Source: an uncultured Oscillospiraceae bacterium
Lineage (GTDB): Bacteria > Bacillota > Clostridia > Oscillospirales > Ruminococcaceae
Direction: 5' to 3'
DNA: 33,512 nucleotides
Assembly: GCA_900539695.1 (NCBI GenBank)
Contig: UQDG01000025.1
Span: forward strand, 1 to 33,512
Shown: in pieces, positions 15,602 through 22,229 of the stretch
How the letters are laid out: each line of letters opens with the position of its first letter
How positions within the stretch are numbered: the stretch's first letter is position 1
Translations under genes and position numbers: made by a program
The notes under the pieces: model-generated
Told to the model about the DNA's origin: nothing
Databases searched by the model: none
Seen by the model: only the letters and a program-made list of their open reading frames with translations

Positions 15602-16957
15602 ATGAACCGGGACAGCATCTATCTGCCGCGGGATGTCATCGGCCTGTTGCAAACGCTGCAAAGCGCCGGGCACACTGCCTATGTGGTGGGCGGCTGCGTG
15701 CGTGACAGCCTGCTGGGCCGCACCCCCGGGGACTGGGACATCTGTACCTCGGCCCGGCCGGAGGAGATGCGCCGCCTGTTTGCCGACCATCAGCTGATTT
15801 TGACCGGCGAAAAGCACGGCACGGTGGCGGTGGTGCTCCACGGCAAACCCTACGAGATAACCACCTACCGCCTGGACGGCAACTACCACGACCACCGCCA
15901 TCCCGACGCGGTGCAGTTCGTGGACGACCTGCCCAGGGACCTGGCCCGGCGGGATTTTACCATCAACGCCATGGCCTACGCCCCGGGCAAAGGCATTATT
16001 GATCTGTACGGTGGGCGGGATGACCTGGCGGCGGGCATGATCCGCTGTGTGGGTGACCCGGCCCAGCGCTTTGCCGAGGATGCCCTGCGCATCCTGCGGG
16101 CGCTGCGCTTCTCGGCCCGGCTGGGCTTTGCTTTGGACGAAGCCACCGCCGCCGCGGCCCTGCAGGCGCGGGATACGCTGCAAAGCGTGAGCGCCGAGCG
16201 CATTTATACCGAGATCGACGGTCTGCTCGGCGCCCCCAACGCGGGGCCGACACTGGCCAAATACGGCGAGATCCTGGCTGGTGCGGTGCCCGAAGTGCAG
16301 GCCTGCATCGGCTGCACCCAGCCCGGCCGCTGGCATTGCTACGATGTGTGGCAGCACTCGGCCGTGGCGGTGGAAAAGCTGGACCTGCGCGGCCAGGATA
16401 CCCGCGGCGCGCGGGTGCTGTGCTGGGCAGCGTTTCTGCACGATATTGCTAAACCCCAGTGCCGCAGCGTGGGTGCGGACGGTGCGGCCCACTTTAAGGG
16501 CCACAACCAGCGGGGCGCGGCGATGGCCCGCACGATTTTGCGCCGCCTGAAAGCCCCCGGCTATCTGATCGAGGGGACTGCCGGGCTGATCGCCATCCAT
16601 GATGCCCCGGTCCCGGCGGGGGACACCGCCATTTTAAAAAGTCTCAACCGCTACGGTGCGGTGTTTTTGCACCGGCTCTGCGCGCTGAAATATGCCGACC
16701 TGGACGCCCACGCCGACACGCCGGAGGTCAAAGCCCGGCGGAACGAGGTGGCCGCCTTTGAGGCCCGGATGACCGAGCTTTCCAAGACCGCCTGCTACAC
16801 CATGCGCCAGCTGGCCGTAAACGGCGGCGACCTGATGGAAGCCGGCCTGCCCGCCGGCCCCGCCGTGGGTGCTACCCTGCAGCGACTGCTGACCGCCGTT
16901 ATGGAGGGCCGCGTGCTGAACGAAAGAGCCGCACTGTTGGAGTTTGCGTTGAGTTGA
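15602..16957 (+). CDS. cca: CCA tRNA nucleotidyltransferase
   Basis: A 451-residue class II nucleotidyltransferase that adds or repairs the 3' CCA end of tRNAs. The head domain has GGCVRDSLLG (30-39) with the metal-binding DWD aspartates (44 and 46), and LARRDFTINAMAY for nucleotide selection. The neck region with GDPAQRFAEDALRILRALRF follows. A C-terminal HD phosphohydrolase-like domain is present (AAFLHDIAKPQ, near residue 282), as in several clostridial enzymes. A longer frame opens upstream at 15509, but AAAGGGGG seven bases before 15602 and the family's usual N terminus fix the start. A poly(A) polymerase activity cannot be excluded by sequence. acpS follows after 18 bp. Confidence 0.94.
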   Translation: MNRDSIYLPRDVIGLLQTLQSAGHTAYVVGGCVRDSLLGRTPGDWDICTSARPEEMRRLFADHQLILTGEKHGTVAVVLHGKPYEITTYRLDGNYHDHRHPDAVQFVDDLPRDLARRDFTINAMAYAPGKGIIDLYGGRDDLAAGMIRCVGDPAQRFAEDALRILRALRFSARLGFALDEATAAAALQARDTLQSVSAERIYTEIDGLLGAPNAGPTLAKYGEILAGAVPEVQACIGCTQPGRWHCYDVWQHSAVAVEKLDLRGQDTRGARVLCWAAFLHDIAKPQCRSVGADGAAHFKGHNQRGAAMARTILRRLKAPGYLIEGTAGLIAIHDAPVPAGDTAILKSLNRYGAVFLHRLCALKYADLDAHADTPEVKARRNEVAAFEARMTELSKTACYTMRQLAVNGGDLMEAGLPAGPAVGATLQRLLTAVMEGRVLNERAALLEFALS

Positions 16958-16975
16958 AACGAAAAGGATGAAAGT

Positions 16976-17353
16976 ATGATCTTCGGCATCGGCACCGACC
17001 TTTGCGCGGCAGATCGCATGGCGGAAAAGCTGCAAAAGCCCGCCTTTGTGCAGCGTGTTTTTTCCCCGGCGGAGCAGGCCCTGTTGAACGAGCGGGGCGG
17101 CACCCACCGTGCCGAGACTGCCGCTGCCAACTTTGCCGCCAAGGAGGCTTTTTTAAAGGCCGCAGGCACCGGCCTGGGCGGCTTTGCACTGACAGATTTA
17201 ACGGTATTGCGTAAAGAAAGCGGCGCGCCTTATTTTGCCCTGACCGGCCCCGCCGCCGAATGGACCGCCGCCAACGCCCTGACCCCGCACCTGAGCCTGA
17301 CCCACGAAAACGGCCTGGCCTGCGCGTTTGTAATTCTGGAACAAAACAAATAA
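16976..17353 (+). CDS. acpS: Holo-[acyl-carrier-protein] synthase
   Basis: A 125-residue phosphopantetheinyl transferase that loads the 4'-phosphopantetheine arm from CoA onto acyl carrier protein, needed for fatty acid synthesis. Motifs: GIGTDL with metal ligand Asp8, FSPAEQALL, the NFAAKEAFLKAAGTGLG stretch with Lys56-Glu57, and a C-terminal SLTHENGLACAFVILE strand pair. Length is normal for the trimeric AcpS type. AAAAGGATG precedes the start. In Bacillus acpS lies upstream of alr and the mazEF pair; here an acyltransferase and an orphan mazF follow, an echo of that order. Confidence 0.95.
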   Translation: MIFGIGTDLCAADRMAEKLQKPAFVQRVFSPAEQALLNERGGTHRAETAAANFAAKEAFLKAAGTGLGGFALTDLTVLRKESGAPYFALTGPAAEWTAANALTPHLSLTHENGLACAFVILEQNK

Positions 17354-17365
17354 CTGCCTTTTACG

Positions 17366-17390
17366 GGCGGCCATGGGCCGCCTTATTTTG
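17366..17390 (+). terminator. Probable weak terminator after acpS
   Basis: GGCGGCC (17366-17372) pairs with GGCCGCC (17376-17382) around ATG and is followed by TTATTTTG. The stem is short with a tiny loop and the T run is broken, so partial read-through into the acyltransferase gene is likely. Confidence 0.5.
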
Positions 17391-17414
17391 TAACAATCAG
17401 AAAGGAGGTCCGCC

Positions 17415-18506
17415 GTGCCGACAAAAGCCCCCCGCGCCAGCAATCTGGAACTGCTGCGCATCCTTTGCATGCTGCTCATCATCGGCGACCACCTCACCGG
17501 CCAGGGCGGCATTGCGGATTATTCCACGCTGCCGTCCTCCTTCGTGTTCTGCCTCATCGGCTGCGGCTCCCGCATTGCCTGCACCGTGTTTGTGCTGGTG
17601 GGCAGCTGGTTTATGTGCGAACAGCCGTTCAAAACCCGCCGCCCGTTGTCGCTGTGGCTGTCGCTGTGGCTGTACACCGTGCCGGTTACGCTGCTGTGCA
17701 GGCTGGCCGGGCTGGATGTCTCCCTCGGCGCACTGCGCTGGGCGGCGTTTCCCGCCGGTACGCGCCAGCTGTGGTTCATCTCGGACTATCTGGTGCTGCT
17801 GCTCTGCGTGCCGCTGCTCAACCGGCTGCTACACGGGCTGCCCCGCCGCGCCCACAAAGGCGTGCTGCTGGTGCTGGCTGTGCCGCTGGTCGTTTACCCC
17901 ACGGTGTTTGGCCAGGACGGAATTTTGGGCGATACGGCGTGGATGTTCCTCTACGATTACCTGCTGGCTGCCTACCTGCGCCGCTGGCCGGATAACCGCC
18001 TGTCCTGCCTGCTGAACCGCCCCGCCGCGGCGCTTGCCCTCGGCCTGGGCCTGCCGCTGGCCAACACCGCCATCCGCGCGGTGCTGGAATACCGGGACGC
18101 GACCGACAGCAAGGCGTTCCAGTACATTGCCTACTACCGCACGGCGCTGGGCGCACTGCCCGGCCTGCTGGCGGCGCTGGCGCTGTTCCACTTCTTCAAA
18201 AATCTGGACCTCGGCAGCAACCGGTTCATCAACGGGCTGGCGGGCACGACGCTGGGCGTTTACATCCTGCACCAGGTCCCCGTGCTGCGAGACTTTTTGT
18301 GGAACGGCATCTTCCGCGCCCAGGCGCACCACGGCTCGGCGGCGTACACGCTGCTGGTCATCGTGCTGACTTTCGCGGGCTGCGCGGCCATCGACACGCT
18401 GCGTACCAGGTTTATCATACAGCCCTTGCAGCGCAGCCGTGCGTTTACGGCTTTTTGCGTCAAAGGCGACGCGCTGGCCGCAGAAATCGAAAAACAGAGT
18501 GATTAA
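17415..18506 (+). CDS. Acyltransferase 3 family membrane protein
   Basis: A 363-residue integral membrane protein with about ten hydrophobic segments. The N terminus has the acyltransferase-3 layout: NLELLRILCMLLIIGDHLTG, where the His of the family's active-site region follows the first helix, then VFVLVGSWFMC. Such enzymes transfer acetyl or other acyl groups to extracytoplasmic sugars, for example on peptidoglycan, teichoic acids or exopolysaccharide; the acceptor is not known here. The start is a GTG, supported by AAAGGAGG six bases upstream and by the absence of a better codon. It is followed by a terminator at 18512 that doubles as the mazF leader. Confidence 0.88.
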   Translation: MPTKAPRASNLELLRILCMLLIIGDHLTGQGGIADYSTLPSSFVFCLIGCGSRIACTVFVLVGSWFMCEQPFKTRRPLSLWLSLWLYTVPVTLLCRLAGLDVSLGALRWAAFPAGTRQLWFISDYLVLLLCVPLLNRLLHGLPRRAHKGVLLVLAVPLVVYPTVFGQDGILGDTAWMFLYDYLLAAYLRRWPDNRLSCLLNRPAAALALGLGLPLANTAIRAVLEYRDATDSKAFQYIAYYRTALGALPGLLAALALFHFFKNLDLGSNRFINGLAGTTLGVYILHQVPVLRDFLWNGIFRAQAHHGSAAYTLLVIVLTFAGCAAIDTLRTRFIIQPLQRSRAFTAFCVKGDALAAEIEKQSD

Positions 18507-18511
18507 AAAAA

Positions 18512-18558
18512 CCTCCTCTCGCTTATACTCTAGGTAAGCAAACGAGAGGAGGCTTTTT
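18512..18558 (+). terminator. Terminator hairpin that encloses the mazF promoter and ribosome binding site
   Basis: CCTCCTCTCG (18512-18521) pairs perfectly with CGAGAGGAGG (18543-18552), followed by CTTTTT. The loop carries a TATACT hexamer (18524-18529), and the 3' arm holds the only ribosome binding site (GAGAGGAGG) for the ATG at 18561. Confidence 0.8.
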
Positions 18559-18560
18559 CT

Positions 18561-18938
18561 ATGGAAGTGCACAGAGGCGAGGTTTTTTACGCCGACCTAA
18601 GCCCCGTCGTGGGCAGCGAGCAGGGCGGGATACGGCCGGTACTTATCATCCAGAATGAGATCGGCAACCGGCACAGCCCCACGGTGATCGCGGCGGCCAT
18701 CACCAGCCGGCAAGATAAAAACCGCCTGCCTACGCATATCAGCGTGCGGGCCGACCGCTGCGGCCTGGCCAAGGACAGCATTATTTTGACCGAGCAGATC
18801 CGTACCCTGGATAAGCGCCGCCTGCGGGAGCGCGCGGGCCGCATCCCCGAGGATGACATGCGCCGCGTGGATGAAGCCCTGGGCGTATCCATGGGGCTGG
18901 AAAGCCAGAGCACCCACCAGGACGGCGGTTATTTCTGA
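18561..18938 (+). CDS. mazF: MazF/PemK-family mRNA endoribonuclease toxin without adjacent antitoxin
   Basis: A 125-residue protein of the MazF (EndoA/NdoA) family, which cuts RNA at short specific sequences. It has GEVFYADLSPVVGSEQGG near the N terminus, then GIRPVLIIQNE and ITSRQDKNRLPTHI, and LTEQIRTLDKRRL. The two residues known to be catalytic in Bacillus subtilis MazF, Arg25 and Thr48, fall at exactly those positions here, so the enzyme should be active. No MazE-type antitoxin gene precedes it: the space between the acyltransferase stop and the mazF ATG is only 54 bp. Its last ten bases overlap the end of the convergent Lrp-type gene. Confidence 0.93.
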   Translation: MEVHRGEVFYADLSPVVGSEQGGIRPVLIIQNEIGNRHSPTVIAAAITSRQDKNRLPTHISVRADRCGLAKDSIILTEQIRTLDKRRLRERAGRIPEDDMRRVDEALGVSMGLESQSTHQDGGYF

Positions 18939-19393
18939 GGATCGGCGGCATCTTCCTCCACACTGACGGGCACGCCGCGGTGCTCCACGGGTGTGGAGAA
19001 CACGATTTGCGTGCGGGTGCGGCCAAACTGTTGCAAATGGTTGATGAACTGGTCCAGCTCCTGCGTGGTGGCAAACAGCACCTCGATCAGCATGCTGTAA
19101 TCGCCGGTCACGCAGTTGCACTCCACCACATGGGGGCAGCTTTCAATGTAGGGGTAAAATTCCGGCTTGCGCTGGGGGTCCATGTCCAGGTTGATGAACG
19201 CCTTGACCATGTACCCCAGCATCGGCGCGGCCACCTGGGCCTGATAGCTCATGATCGCGCCGGAGCTTTCCAGCCGGGCCATGCGGGCCGACACCGCAGG
19301 GCTGGATAAAAATACACGGTCGGCAATTTCTTTCAGCGGTGCGCGGGCGTCCTTTTGCAGGATGTCCAAGATTTTTCGATCGATACGGTCCAT
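18929..19393 (-). CDS. Lrp/AsnC-family transcriptional regulator
   Basis: A 154-residue regulator. The N-terminal helix-turn-helix reads MDRIDRKILDILQKDARAPL and continues KEIADRVFLSSPAVSARMARLE; the RAM effector domain follows (about residues 65-140), with the conserved GDYSMLIEVLF stretch. Lrp-type proteins assemble into octamers and respond to amino acids; the effector here is unknown. AGGGGGAAGCT precedes the ATG. The gene is convergent with mazF, overlapping it by ten bases. Its leader is about 90 bases long and contains a large hairpin, and a short palindrome sits at the predicted transcription start. Confidence 0.92.
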   Translation of the reverse strand: MDRIDRKILDILQKDARAPLKEIADRVFLSSPAVSARMARLESSGAIMSYQAQVAAPMLGYMVKAFINLDMDPQRKPEFYPYIESCPHVVECNCVTGDYSMLIEVLFATTQELDQFINHLQQFGRTRTQIVFSTPVEHRGVPVSVEEDAADPQK

Positions 19394-19422
19394 AGCTTCC
19401 CCCTAAAAATACCCTCTAAAAA

Positions 19423-19473
19423 ACAGACACGACCCCCACCAACGGCGCGTCATTGCACCGCAAGCAGGGGTCG
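19423..19473 (-). promoter_or_regulatory. Long structured leader or attenuator of the Lrp-type gene
   Basis: On the minus strand, CGACCCC (19473-19467) pairs with GGGGTCG (19436-19430). Inside it, GCGGTGC pairs with GCGCCGT (seven pairs, two wobble). A run of six Ts follows about seven bases after the stem. The T run makes an attenuator possible, but the gap from the stem is larger than usual. Confidence 0.45.
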
Positions 19474-19488
19474 CTTTACTATGTAAAG
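19474..19488. promoter_or_regulatory. CTTTAC-TAT-GTAAAG palindrome at the Lrp-type gene's transcription start
   Basis: A perfect 6-3-6 inverted repeat lying where transcription from the 19490 promoter should start. A further GTAAAG half-site (19514-19519) overlaps the -35 box. Probable operator, possibly for the Lrp-type protein itself. Confidence 0.5.
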
Positions 19489-19489
19489 T

Positions 19490-19518
19490 ATTCTAGCACA
19501 CAAAACCAAAAAAGTAAA
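19490..19518 (-). promoter_or_regulatory. Promoter of the Lrp-type gene
   Basis: Minus strand: TTTACT (19518-19513), 17-bp spacer, TAGAAT (19495-19490), with an extended -10 TGc immediately upstream of the hexamer. Confidence 0.6.
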
Positions 19519-19529
19519 GTGCCGGCTGA

Positions 19530-19580
19530 AAAAAATAAAATGGGTGAGAGGATGCGCCACCTCCCTCCCAGAGGGAGGCT
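19530..19580 (-). terminator. Possible terminator of the M23 peptidase operon
   Basis: After the stop of the G5-M23 gene the minus strand reads through GC-rich inverted sequences (CCTCCC against GGGAGG, 19561-19579, or GGGAGG against CCTCTC) and then a T-rich run (19530-19543). Two pairings compete and the T run is offset by several bases, so the exact structure is uncertain. Confidence 0.4.
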
Positions 19581-19581
19581 T

Positions 19582-20988
19582 TTAGCGGTTCCACTCCGGC
19601 ATATCCGGGAACACATCCCTTGCACTGAACAACCGCTCGTTATAATACATCTCAAAATGGCAGTGGTTCCCGAAGGAGTTGCCGGTATTGCCCACATAGC
19701 CTATGACCTGCCCCTGCTCCACCACGTCGCCTACGTGCACCGCCTGGGCCGACATGTGGGCGTACAGCGTTTGGTACCCGTTGCCGTGGTCGATCTTCAC
19801 GTAGTTGCCCCAGCTCCAATGGCGGGTACATTCCACCACGGTTCCGGCGTCGGCGGCGTAAATTTCGGTGCCGTAGGGTGCGGCAATGTCCGCGCCACGG
19901 TGATAGTTGATTCCGGGAGTAAAGTTCGCCCAGCGGGAAATGTGCCGGTAGGCGGGCACGGGCCAGATGAAACTGCCGGTGCCCAGCTTGCCGATCATCC
20001 CGCTTTGCAGCCGGGTGCCCCGGCGGATGACCTCCGGCACCGGCTCGGCAGTGCGGGCTACATCCAACACGCGGCTGTCCACCTCGGCGCCGTTTTCGTA
20101 CACTACCTCGTAGGTCACGGTCTCGCGGCCCGGCACGCCGGTCTGCACGGTCTCGCTTTTGCCAAAATCCAGCGTGTCGTCTTCCACAATTTGGGTATCG
20201 TAGGCAAGCTCCTGCTCGTACCGCTCCCGGCGGCGGATCTGTACCCGCAGCAGCTCGCCGTCATTGGCCTGCAGGGCGGATACAACCTCGGTATAGGGGC
20301 TGACCGACCCGGTCAGGTAAATGCCGTCTGCCAGCGTCAACTCGTGGGCAAACACCACGCGGCTGTCGGCGTCGGCGGGGTCCATGTAGGGACGGCGCAC
20401 CGCGGCCAGCAGGGTGCGCAGGTGGTCGCCCTCGGTGGTCACAAAGCGCAGGGCGCCGTCCACGTAGACGGCGGTGCCCGCAGTGATTTCACTGCCGCTG
20501 GCCTGCAAAATGGCGTTGGCCACCTCGCCGGGGGTCATCGTGTCGGCGCTGACGGCCAGCGTAAAGGCCGGGTCCAGGTCCCAGTTGGGCACGTCGGCCC
20601 CTGCCGCTTCCAGAAGGGCGCGGGCGGTGTTCACGCGGGCCTGCACATCGGCACGGGCGGTGTCAAAGTCCTGCTCGCTGGCCACATAGCCCACCACGGT
20701 GCCATTTACTTCCACCCGCAGGGCAAAGGGCTGGCCAAGCCAGGTGCGCACCAGCCACGCAAAGGCCAGCACTCCCGCCAACGGGACCGCCAGCCCCAGC
20801 CATGCTTTGGGGCGGCGCAAGGCCTGCCGCAGCTGGATGCACCCCAGCGCGACGGGGCGCAGCACCGCCGTCAGCAGCGCACCCAGTACCCGGACAAACC
20901 AGCGGGTAAAGGCGGCCAGTCCGCGTGCAAGGCAGAGCAGCCGATACTCTACATAAAAGCCAAACCAATACAAAAAGTCGTTACTCAT
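19582..20988 (-). CDS. Membrane-anchored G5-domain M23 (LytM) peptidoglycan endopeptidase
   Basis: A 468-residue protein with an N-terminal cytoplasmic stretch, one membrane helix (about residues 64-84) and an extracellular part. A G5-type region lies around residues 245-325 (the TVQTGVPGRETVTYEVVYENG strand pattern), followed by a complete LytM domain: zinc ligands His363 and Asp367 (HRGAD), His411 (LYAHMS) and the HCH pair His442/His444. LytM enzymes cut the cross-bridge peptides of peptidoglycan; G5 regions bind wall sugars or polymers. Its ATG overlaps the stop of the upstream gene by four bases (ATGA), so it is the last member of the BlaI operon. The architecture resembles clostridial G5-M23 proteins of unspecified function. 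Confidence 0.9.
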   Translation of the reverse strand: MSNDFLYWFGFYVEYRLLCLARGLAAFTRWFVRVLGALLTAVLRPVALGCIQLRQALRRPKAWLGLAVPLAGVLAFAWLVRTWLGQPFALRVEVNGTVVGYVASEQDFDTARADVQARVNTARALLEAAGADVPNWDLDPAFTLAVSADTMTPGEVANAILQASGSEITAGTAVYVDGALRFVTTEGDHLRTLLAAVRRPYMDPADADSRVVFAHELTLADGIYLTGSVSPYTEVVSALQANDGELLRVQIRRRERYEQELAYDTQIVEDDTLDFGKSETVQTGVPGRETVTYEVVYENGAEVDSRVLDVARTAEPVPEVIRRGTRLQSGMIGKLGTGSFIWPVPAYRHISRWANFTPGINYHRGADIAAPYGTEIYAADAGTVVECTRHWSWGNYVKIDHGNGYQTLYAHMSAQAVHVGDVVEQGQVIGYVGNTGNSFGNHCHFEMYYNERLFSARDVFPDMPEWNR

Positions 20989-22214
20989 TGCGGTACGTAA
21001 GCCAGCGGGTTCACGCGGGCGCGGTTGACCCGCAGTTCCAGGTGCAGGTGATAGCCGCCGCCCCCGGTGCTGTACACGTTGCCGGTGTTGCCCACGTAGC
21101 CGATGACCTGCCCCTTGGTCACAGCGCTGCCCTGGCTGACGGCAATGCTGCTCAGGTGGGCATACAGGCTATCGTAGGTGTTGCCGTCGTCGGCCGTGCC
21201 GTGGCTGATCTGCACACAGTTGCCGTAGCTGTACACGGCGGCGGCCGCGCTCACGATGCCATCAGCAATGGCGTAGACCGGCGTGCCGCCCGGCGCGGCA
21301 AAGTCGGTGCCCCGGTGGGGGATGCCCCAGGGGTCGGCCTCGCCAAACTGGGTGGTGATGCGCCCGTAGCTGTCCAGCGGGCAGCGGAAGGCAAGGCTGG
21401 TCAGGTGCAGGTCGGCGGTGGTGTACTTGCTGCTTTGGGCGCGGGCGTAGGCGTCCAGATCCGCCGTGGCCTGCAGATAGGCTTTGCGGGCGGCCTCGGT
21501 CACCACAGCTTGTGCCTGTTCGGCGGCCTGCTGCTCGGTCAGGGCGGTGTTGGCGGCTTGTAAGGCGCTGCCCAGCTCGTTTTGTGTAGCTTCCAGGGCG
21601 GTCTGCTGGGCATCCAGCGCCGCGCGGGCGGCCTCGGCTTCGTCAGCAGCGGCTTGGGCCTCGGCGCGGGCGGTGTCCAGGGCTTCGGCCTCGGCGTTCA
21701 ACTGCGCCAGGGCGGCGCTGTTGTGGTCGGCCAGCTCCCGCAGGGTCTCGGCAAAGGTCAGTATCTCGTACAGGCTGCGGGCCTGCATCAAAAGGGTAAT
21801 GCTGCCGCCGCCGTCCAAAAGCTGCATCGCGCCCATCTGGCTTTTGTAGCGGGCCAGGCTGGCGTCGTACTCGGCCTGCTTGTCCGCCAGCGCCTGGGCG
21901 GCCTGCTCGGCGGCCGCGGTGCGCTCGTCCAGGGTGCGCTGGGCCTCCTGCAAGGCTGTGTATATGCCGCTCAACTGGGCGGCGACCTCGGCGCTCTGCC
22001 CCTGCAATTGGTCGATCTGGCTCTGGGTCTCGCTTTGCTGGTTTTGCAGTTCTTCCAGTTCTTGCTGGGCTTCGTTGTAGGCCTGCTGGGCTTGATTCTG
22101 TTTTGCCGATAATTCGTCCTTTTTGCTGTCAGCATACGCGCCAAACGGCGCAAAAAGGGTGCAAAAAAGCAGCCCCGCCGCCAACAGGGCGGGGCCGAGG
22201 GAAGAATATTTCAT
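20985..22214 (-). CDS. PcsB/EnvC-like coiled-coil M23 (LytM) protein
   Basis: A 409-residue secreted protein. A signal peptide ends near AYA-DS (residue 28). Residues about 30-270 form long Gln/Glu/Ala-rich coiled coils (KQNQAQQAYNEAQQELEELQ), as in PcsB and EnvC, proteins that are switched on by FtsEX or act on the septum. A full LytM domain follows with His300/Asp304 (HRGTD), His353 (LYAHLS) and the HLH pair 389/391, so all metal ligands and the catalytic histidine are present. It starts 15 bases after the BlaR-like gene stops and its own stop overlaps the next start. No FtsEX genes are in the window. Confidence 0.92.
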   Translation of the reverse strand: MKYSSLGPALLAAGLLFCTLFAPFGAYADSKKDELSAKQNQAQQAYNEAQQELEELQNQQSETQSQIDQLQGQSAEVAAQLSGIYTALQEAQRTLDERTAAAEQAAQALADKQAEYDASLARYKSQMGAMQLLDGGGSITLLMQARSLYEILTFAETLRELADHNSAALAQLNAEAEALDTARAEAQAAADEAEAARAALDAQQTALEATQNELGSALQAANTALTEQQAAEQAQAVVTEAARKAYLQATADLDAYARAQSSKYTTADLHLTSLAFRCPLDSYGRITTQFGEADPWGIPHRGTDFAAPGGTPVYAIADGIVSAAAAVYSYGNCVQISHGTADDGNTYDSLYAHLSSIAVSQGSAVTKGQVIGYVGNTGNVYSTGGGGYHLHLELRVNRARVNPLAYVPQ

Positions 22215-22229
22215 AGGAATGTTACCTTA

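Noticed and set aside
19474..19488. tRNA or attachment site near the Lrp-type gene
   Set aside because: The palindrome is short and fits a promoter operator; no cloverleaf or integrase was found.
21484..22112. Repeated GCG/GCC-rich stretches as a CRISPR or tandem repeat
   Set aside because: They are codons for an Ala/Gln/Glu-rich coiled coil; no regular direct repeats with spacers occur anywhere in the window.
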